Shown here one piece after another: positions 53,601 to 62,600 of a DNA stretch of 64,000 bases. Every line of letters begins with the position of its first letter. Position 1 is the stretch's first letter. The stretch is from Tomocerus qinae. Its lineage: Eukaryota > Arthropoda > Collembola > Entomobryomorpha > Tomoceridae. The notes below the pieces were generated by a model that had not been told where the DNA came from, searched no databases, and saw only the letters and a list, made by a program, of their open reading frames with translations. Position numbers and translations under genes: made by a program. The stretch covers positions 44,694,296 to 44,758,295 of the forward strand of contig CM034548.1 in assembly GCA_020055645.1 (NCBI GenBank), in the 5' to 3' direction.

Positions 53601-56600
53601 TATCAAATAGTACACACACATACATGTTAATTAACAAGTATGTACAGTTTAGGTAATGTGGGTTGACTTGTCATATCAAACATTAAAATAGGTACGTTGC
53701 ATGCCATTATCTTTTCACTAAAACTCTACTCCAAAGTATCTACAGCAGAAAACAAACTACAAAGCAACGAGGCTTTAATTTGTTGCTCAACTCTTATTCC
53801 AATGTAAATACGTATATAAGTAGAGTGTATAGATGAATAGCTTTTTACATAGCATCAGTGGAATATTTTCTTCCCACATTATCCCATTATCAGTATTAGT
53901 TCAATAGTATTTACATTGGTTGTAAAGTTGGATAAACAGTTAAAAGTATTATTTCTAGAAACAAAGGACGGGCGGACACATCGCTCTGATTTCGGGGCTC
54001 ATCCTCTTCCCCTCCTCGTTTTGCAAATGTAATAAATGAAATAGCAAATCGTAAAATAAAATTGGGCTGTAATTATTTTAGGGAAAGGACACCCTATTTA
54101 GGTATTTTTATGGGGACTGTAATAATAAAAACCAACTCAGTGAGATGTGATTTTCTTATTGCTACTTGTCGTGTGTGTCTGAGAACTAAAGAATCTACAA
54201 CTACAAGTGACTATAGATAAGTGAAGTGAAATATGTTTCAGGATTGATAGTGGCTGTATTTATTACATCCAGAGTACTAAAGGTGAGTTTTATGGATTGA
54301 GATCTAATGCAATGTGATCGATATTTTGTAAAGAGGATGATAGTGAGAGAAAGTGAGTGAACGTTCCTTTGCTACCACACAATAAGTAGGTACCTACTAC
54401 AACTAGGGACCTAGTAGGTACATGATAATATATATTATTTATTATAGGTCGGTAAGTACTTGGAAGTAGACACTGGAATAGTTAAGTCGGCTACTTTATA
54501 CTTATCAAAGTAGAAAGCGCTCTCCCTCCCGCTAGTGAGTGGTCTGGTGTAGCTAGTCGAGCTATTAAGGGAGCATGAATGTGAAATTGGAAAGAGACGT
54601 AGGAGGAAATAGGAAGCAAGGCCAGAGTCGTGGCATCCTATCATTAATGTGGAAATGGAAAGTTGTTAGGAGTGAAAGGCAGTTTGTATTTAGTTGATTT
54701 GCAATGAATTTTGAGTAGATTGCCATGTCACATAACATGAAGGCTGGAGAATGCGAAAAGTGAGGCAGGTAGACTACCTAACTTTCTACATAATTGCAGT
54801 TTTCTCTGCGAGAGTATTTACATTATATTGCATATTACACTGCTGTGGTCTTTAGTTATGTCCTGAGGTTATATCTTTCCAAGGCAAATGTGCGGATACA
54901 GTACTGTGGCTTTTGTTCAACTACTACTTACACATTTGTACATACAACGACTACTTAACTACTCCTAGTACCTTACTTCGGTCTTACTTCTCCTACCTAG
55001 CCACTTATTATTTGTTTAACTACAGTATATGTTTATATTTTCCAGAGTACACAAATAGTGCCAGAGCTCAAGACACGTGATAAGTGGCAAGTGATGTAGA
55101 GAAAGTGAGACACGGAAACTTTATTTATTTCGCTGTGGTCAAACAATAGTTGGAAATTGTATGGTTTTTGGTTATTCACTTGAACACAACTAAATCTATT
55201 ACTTTATTGTATTGCGTTGTATTCCTCAGTGTGTAAGGAAGGACTCAAAGTGTACATAGAGTAGAATAGTGTATATTATATGCTCTAGATTCAGTAGTAC
55301 AAGAGAAAGTAGGAATGTCAGTTCAGTTAAGTCATAATAATGTACCTAAATCCTCGCGACATGTAAAGTCCTTTATACCTTCTGCACGCTTCCTACTGTA
55401 GAATATTGCTGAACCCAAAAGACATGTAGGGAGTAGTGGCAGATTGTATTACATCTACATACATTTCGCCCAAGGTTATTTACAATTAGCTATATGTGGG
55501 TATAAGTGCTAAATTGTAAAGTTTAGTTAGATTGTATTTAGTGTTTAGTTTCCTGAACCCGCTGCTCCTGCTCACTCAAACAACTTAGTTTAGTGGTAGC
55601 ATATATTAAAAATGTTGTGTGTGTAGTAAGAAGTAGTAAACGAAAGGTGTGCAGTATATTAAGTGTATTGATGTACAGTTCTAAGGTACAGAAATACACG
55701 GTATATAAATATATATTTTAGTATTAATAGTAATGAGGGAAGGTAGGGTACTCTACTACGATATTGTACTGAGTATATTATAGCAGTAGGTCTACAGGAG
55801 GAGAGAGAAAGTAATCATAGAAAATATTGCGTGTAAGTAAGTAACGGGCAAAAAGGGCAAGTACATACAACAGTACATACATATTAGAAAAGTAACGTAA
55901 CTAGTTTGAGAGGTAAACGGGTGACGGGAGGCAATCATCAAGTAAGTCTCTACCTCTTGAGTAAATTCCAGATGAATGATACAGGGAGTGCTGTTGTTGT
56001 TCCAAAATTGCATCCAGCGAAGGAACTACAGGAGTGGACAGTGCCGTAGTACTCTCTCCTCGACTCAGAACCGAGTCTAGCCAGTCAACAGAGAGTCCTC
56101 TTTTTAGTACTACACTTGTTACGCACGCACTCACTCACGCAACCAACAAACCACCCGCAATAACTACTGCACATCCAACACTTTATATCAACCTACATAC
56201 ATACCTTGCCTCACTCACTACTACCACCACTACCCGCCCCCAAAAACACTATACCTATTACATACCTGCTTTCCAAACTCTTAAGACTTATCAGTATTAT
56301 TATTATGCACCTACCTACTACATATACCCTGCAATAATATACCTTTTCTGAGATACGATTATATAAGTTCAGTTCACTGAATATCAAAAGGACTGTCTAC
56401 TATAATATTATGTGGCCAAATTATATATTTCTCGTATGATATTTTTCTTCTAAGCTGACATGACGGAATGATGTGAGTGACATGACCTGCATAGGTATAC
56501 ATAGTACTACAGAGAGTATAATATTATGCGTATGTACGTTACGTAAGTCTAGGGCATGGCTGATACTTGCTGAGTAAGTCTGTATGTATAGCGAGCTACT

Positions 56601-59600
56601 TGCTTTGATATCTGATAGGTAGTAGTAGGTAGGTACTACTGTGCACACAAAGAGAGAGATGTAACGTTTATCTAAGACTTTCTCCGTGTTATACCCTACT
56701 TACATAATGTCGTGTATGCTTACGTACGTTGCCTTCTGCTACGTTATGCTTATGTTATGCAATGGCAGATACACATGTACATAATGGGGGAGAGAGAGGT
56801 CCAAATGCTAACTTATACAACACGTACCAAGTTATTTAGGGTACGGTATTTGTTATTCTCCTCCAGAATGTGTATGACTTGTCTGCGTTTTACGTAACGA
56901 ATTCGACGAGCCTCTTTTCCCTACCCGCGCCTCCTTTCCTACTTCCTACTCCTTCTGGCATGTCCTACATATCCATCCATTCACTCTCTTTCTCCAAATC
57001 TCTGTTCTTTCTTCTAGCCTTTCCTATATTGGCTATATATAGAGTAGCTATACATGTTATACTTGATATAGTCGAGAGTAGTGGAGAACACTCCTTTTTC
57101 AAATTATCTCTAGCTACATTTCAAAAAATACAACTTTCTCCATTCCTTCTTCTTGTCTTTCTTTGTAGACTAGGCACCCACTTACTTTTGGTTCCTACTA
57201 CCAAATGAAGTAGACGATATAAATGTAGAATGGTTAAGTATTTAAATAGTTAGAGTGTGTATACCAGGAAAGAGATAATATGCCTTAATAGAAGATTGTC
57301 TGCTTGTATTTAGGTGTGTGTCTGGAAAAGCACCTACCTAAGTGAGTTTCTTCCAAGTCGAAGCTAGAACTATTTACTTTTAATTGACTACGCAGGTAAG
57401 GCAGAGTTTTGCCACAAAATTAAACTCGTTAGCTTAGCATTATTGTGCCAGGACAACATCATGTGCAATGCTATTAGGCAAGTAATACAATTCCATTGTC
57501 TACAAATAAAGCCTCCAGTAATGTATTAGATTTTAATAACATTTCTAATTGCTTTCTCCTGTTGCTGCGCTAATATCTATATATTCTATGCATTAGATAT
57601 ATGGTAGAAATATATTTATCGTGATATAAAAAGTAATAGTGATTTCATGTGGGCGCAGCGCTCGGCTCAACCTACTGTAGGCACCTACCTAGATATCTTA
57701 TTACATCGGACCTTCTTTCGTAAGTACATGCTAATATCATTTTCTGGAGCAAATTATTTTCCAAGGCAATCTTAAGTATCAAATAACTTATTAGGTGGGT
57801 AAACAACTCAAATCGATTGATGATAGCAATTTCAATTGACGTCAATATCTGTAGCATGCCATCATTATGCACAAAATTAACTTACGAGTGACTATACAAG
57901 ACCGTTTTTAAATAAGTCAACGTCTTTCTTCGTCTTATAAGTCGCAAATTAAAATAGAGACATGGATAATGAAATTTTTGCTTGCCAGGAATGCTCAAAT
58001 TAGCAATTATTGCAGAAATGATTAAATTTTTGTGATTAAAAGCACTGTGTACTAATTGCAGGTTAGTTAATTGTGAACAAATTCATTGAAATGGGATTGA
58101 AATTAGTTAGAATATACATCATAAAGAAAGCTGAACAAAAGGATGAAGTAAATTTGAGTGTGTAGGTACGCTTAGAAGAAAAACAACAGTCAAACATGCC
58201 GATGTCAATGTACCTTTATTGAAAATTCTTATGTGAAAGTTGTTTGCTCTAAATGTTTTGTTTGATGTATCGTGACTCAGGGGTGTAACCATACATACCA
58301 AAAAGTGATTTGTAAATCTTAGAGTCTTCCCATATCTCTCTTTTGCCGAGGAAGGTGTTTCGCGTAAACACAAACTATACTTGGTCTGTCAGGAGAGTTG
58401 GTTTTACTTTCTCTTTATGATGACATACTTCTTTCATATACTCTCTTTGTTACGAGTCAAGGTTTTCACAATCTTCAAAATTTAGTAATTCATATACAGG
58501 AAGGAGTAGGGAAAGTCAACAGATGTTTTAAAATCCTAGGAGTCATAGGTTAAAATAATAGTGGATGTTTAAATTGAGTCAGTAGTAAGTCTACAATGTA
58601 TCCGTAAACATTCACTGCGAATGTATTTAAATCCAATGGTATACATAATATCGTTTCTCCCTAACCATTGACCAGATTCGTTTTTAAAAAAACATCAATT
58701 CATGAACATTTATTACGATATCTAGTAGAATTAATATTAATATTATTTTAAAGAACAGCAAAGCAATCAAGAGTAAAGATTTACACCACGAATTGCATGA
58801 TGAATCTGTTCTATAAATAAAATATTAAATTTCTTTAGAAGATGGGAGTTTAATCAAATTCCGCATGCGAAATTTTCAACTGCTTTTCTAACCTTAGCAC
58901 CTTTTAAAAACTTTGAATTACGGCCCTGAATTGAAGTGGGTGTGGGAGATCGAATGAGCATAATACTGTTTGTGACAGATGAATTGTAATTCTAGTCTGC
59001 AGTTGACTTTTGCTAATTTCTTTCTCGGAATTCAGCCTCCAATTGATTTTGACAGCGACAGGAAGATAATATTGAATCACAAACAAAATTATTAGTACAT
59101 AAATAAGGTTCCTTTGTGGAGGAAGTTGCTGGAAATAAGTAGGTACTTAGTATTGTGTTTCAAAGGATCACAACTTTTGTGACTCAATTAATTACCACTG
59201 TTATTTTAGCCTGAGAGGCGAACCTGTTTGTGTCACTAAAAAGGAAGGTGTGGGAAGGAAAGACAAGTACGTACTAGTGGCATGTAATCTTCTTAAGATC
59301 TCAGAGGTATTTGTTGTAAAAGGGTGGGATGTTCTAGTAGAGTAAGTAAGCAGTGTACAAAATACCATTTACCACTTACCAGTGGTAAGTGGTTTTTAAT
59401 GGTATTTAACGTTAAATACCACCACTTAAAAACTAGTGGTAAGTGGTATAAATTGGTAAAAATGGTAAAAAATAGTTTCATTTAAATTTCGTGTTTAAAT
59501 TTTGAATAAAATTGAGTGCCAAATTATGAAATAGCTTAGCAGCTGATGATTGTTGTCACAAATTGGTAAATGTCCATTCAATCAGAGTTGGATTCAACCG

Positions 59601-62600
59601 ATGGGGACACTAATCGCTCTTATTTGCCGATTGAGATAGTATATAATTGCAATTAAATTGGGGCATTCATATCAATTTTAAATTGGTGATACCAAATGCA
59701 ATCTTGGTTTTAGTAACATTTTTTAATAACTTTCGAACAACTAAATGAATAGGATTACTTTGATTAACTAAAGGGCTAATTGGAAATATTTCATAGAAAA
59801 TAAAGTTTTAAAACCTATTAATATTTTAGTAAGTCTTGTGTATCTATACTAAGCTGTCTAAATAAATGGCTGAAATTTACCATTTTTACCATTAAATGCA
59901 TTTTTACCATTAAGTGCATTTTTACCATTAAGTGCATTTTTACCACTGTGATGGTAAAAAAGCCTAAAAAGTGGTAAATTTTGTACACTGTAAGTAAGTG
60001 GTGGGTTGACAATCTATTGTGAAGAAAGTACGAGTATTATATAATTGAGACTTTTAAGTAAGTAGGCTTTGACTCTAATGCATACTGCACACTACTCTGT
60101 CTCTATGGCTAAAATGCTAATAGGGCTAAAGAACTATTGGTAGTGATCTTAAGTAGCAGCTATGACTCTGCATTCTAGATAAGGTGCCACTAACTAATAT
60201 ACTATGCTTACTACTGCAATTCTGTTGCACGGCTAAGTTATTATTATGAGTGCTAGTTAAATTGCATAGTATATATATATATATATATCATAATGACAGC
60301 TAAGTAACACTAAGTAACAGTGCGTTGGTTTATCTAAGCTCAATTCTAAGTAAGTAGGTAGTAGTACCTATAAATAGATCTTTGGTTGCCAGAATGATTA
60401 ATTAAAATGTGAATTAATATAATGAAAGAAGTGAGTGTGGAAAATGAGATTTTGGAGACTGACCTGGAGTTGAGCAAAGAGGCGAGTCAGGGGGCGAATG
60501 TCCGAGGGAAGAGTGACGAGAGGATGAGGCACGGACAGATTGCTGCGATCGCTTAAGAGCTGCCAATTCTAACATCAACTCCTCATGACGAACATTTTGG
60601 AGCTCCGTCTTCTTCTCCAGCTCTCGGATCTTGGACTGGCAAACAAAGTGAAGAGACAGCGTTTTTAGTTTTTGCATCTCATGAATGCGACAGACAATAA
60701 AATTTTAAGATCGAGTAGTCAATCTACTGATAAGTGGCAAAGTACAAGTTGTATTAAGTACTTATTTATATAGTATGGTGTAATGAATCTAAGACAGTTA
60801 TGAAATAGAGCAAATAAGTAAAATGCAAAATCCATGAATGGAATCAATTGAGCTTATGAATGAATGTTGAGACAGACAGAGGGAAAGAGAAAAGAGTGAT
60901 TCCAGTTTTTAGTGCGGTAATTTGGATAATAAAATGAAAGGAAAGAGGGAAAGTTGACGAATGAAGCAATAATAAAAGTAGGTAACAATAATTATTGTTA
61001 TATGCATATAGGAATGTTAATGTATAATACAGTATAAATAGATAGAGTTAGTAGTAGTAGTAGTAGTAGTTAGAAGAGGATAATAGTAAGTAGTAGTCTT
61101 ACATTGCGAATACATGACAGATTAACAGTCAGTAGTTAGTGGTGTGTTATTGTAAGGTAAAGAGACACGTACTCGTATTTGTGGAAGTGGTGAGTGTGTC
61201 AATAATTTTAACCCGTAAATGTGAGAGCATGAATGGGTGAGTGAATGAAAGATGTTTATCATGGAGTGGGTTGTAATGGAGATCGAGGTTTATGTTTATG
61301 ACTTGATTTACGTTCGATTCAGTGGCTAGCAATAATACAATGACACAGATCCTTAAAATACCAGAATCACATCCTGTGCACTTGCTCTTCCAATCAACTG
61401 CATTTCTGTCTGAGACGCTAAAAGAGCAAAATGCCCACCTGCAGTGTCTCGATCGTCTCGCCTGACTTTTTCTTGTCCACTTCACTGAGTCGGTTAAGAA
61501 GGCTGACCTCATCTTTCCTCTCTCGCAATTGGACCAAAGCTTCGGCATGCTGTCTCTCGAGTTCTTTCCTTTGTTCTGACGCTTCACGTAATTGCTAAAC
61601 CACCCACACAAATTATAATCAATTCACTTCCATTATTATTATTATTATTAACTATTTATACAACTATAACTACTTTCTCCTCTTCTCAGCTAAGTAGTGC
61701 ACGCCCACACATCAAAAACAAAAACACACGATTTATTTATTCTAATACGCCATTTTTCTGAGTCATTTACTTAATTACTATTATGGGGCTTTTATCATAG
61801 ACTTTGAGCTTGTCACAGCACACATTACAGACAGAAGCACATAAATCCCATTTATTTACCAGTCATTAATTACATTTGACAGGCATATGTCCATACTAAA
61901 CCACTTTTTAATATGACACTTACACAAAATGTCTGTATGGCTTTTCTATGAATCCAATAACTTTTCCTGGCGTCCAAAAATATTTAATTTATTTTCGCCA
62001 TTATTTACTACAGGAATTTCCTTGCCATTCGACTGTCCCAATAATTCCACTAAAATATTTACTCGGACCATGTTCATATGTACATAGGTTGCAAGGACGA
62101 GGACACGGAGGTAGGATAATAATGTAGCCTACTAATGCACATATTAGTTAATAGTAATATCGATATACATACCCAGAGCATACACTGACTTAGTTCGTTG
62201 TAAACATCGGCAGTGTAAGTACGTGTATAGGGAAGTCTCTCTGCTTTCGCCGTCTAAATATTATAAGGATACGTGATTGCACAGTACAGTGCACCCTCTA
62301 TTTTGGACCACCTCTATGAAAGGTCCACCTCCACACGCGGACCGATTTCTTTCCACAATTTGTCCAACAGTATTAAACATCTACAATCTACCTGACCTCT
62401 ATAAGAGGACCCATCATTAACGGTTCACCTCCTTTCTCAAATAACAGAATTTACAAATAAATCAAAGATTTATAAGATATTGATGCACGTGGCTGAAAAT
62501 ACTAAACATTACAATTACAATATTGATTAGATAATTTAAATTAAGTTTCCCCAATTCAAAAGACTACATTGAATAAGGATTTCTTTCAAAATTAAATCAT

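Larger units (their letters stand above)
56110..60463 (-). other. RIM-BP intron, 4.4 kb
   Basis: Holds the hAT-type MITE at 59351-59990 and an (AT)n run at about 60269-60288. No other gene or exon is supported. Confidence 0.65.
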
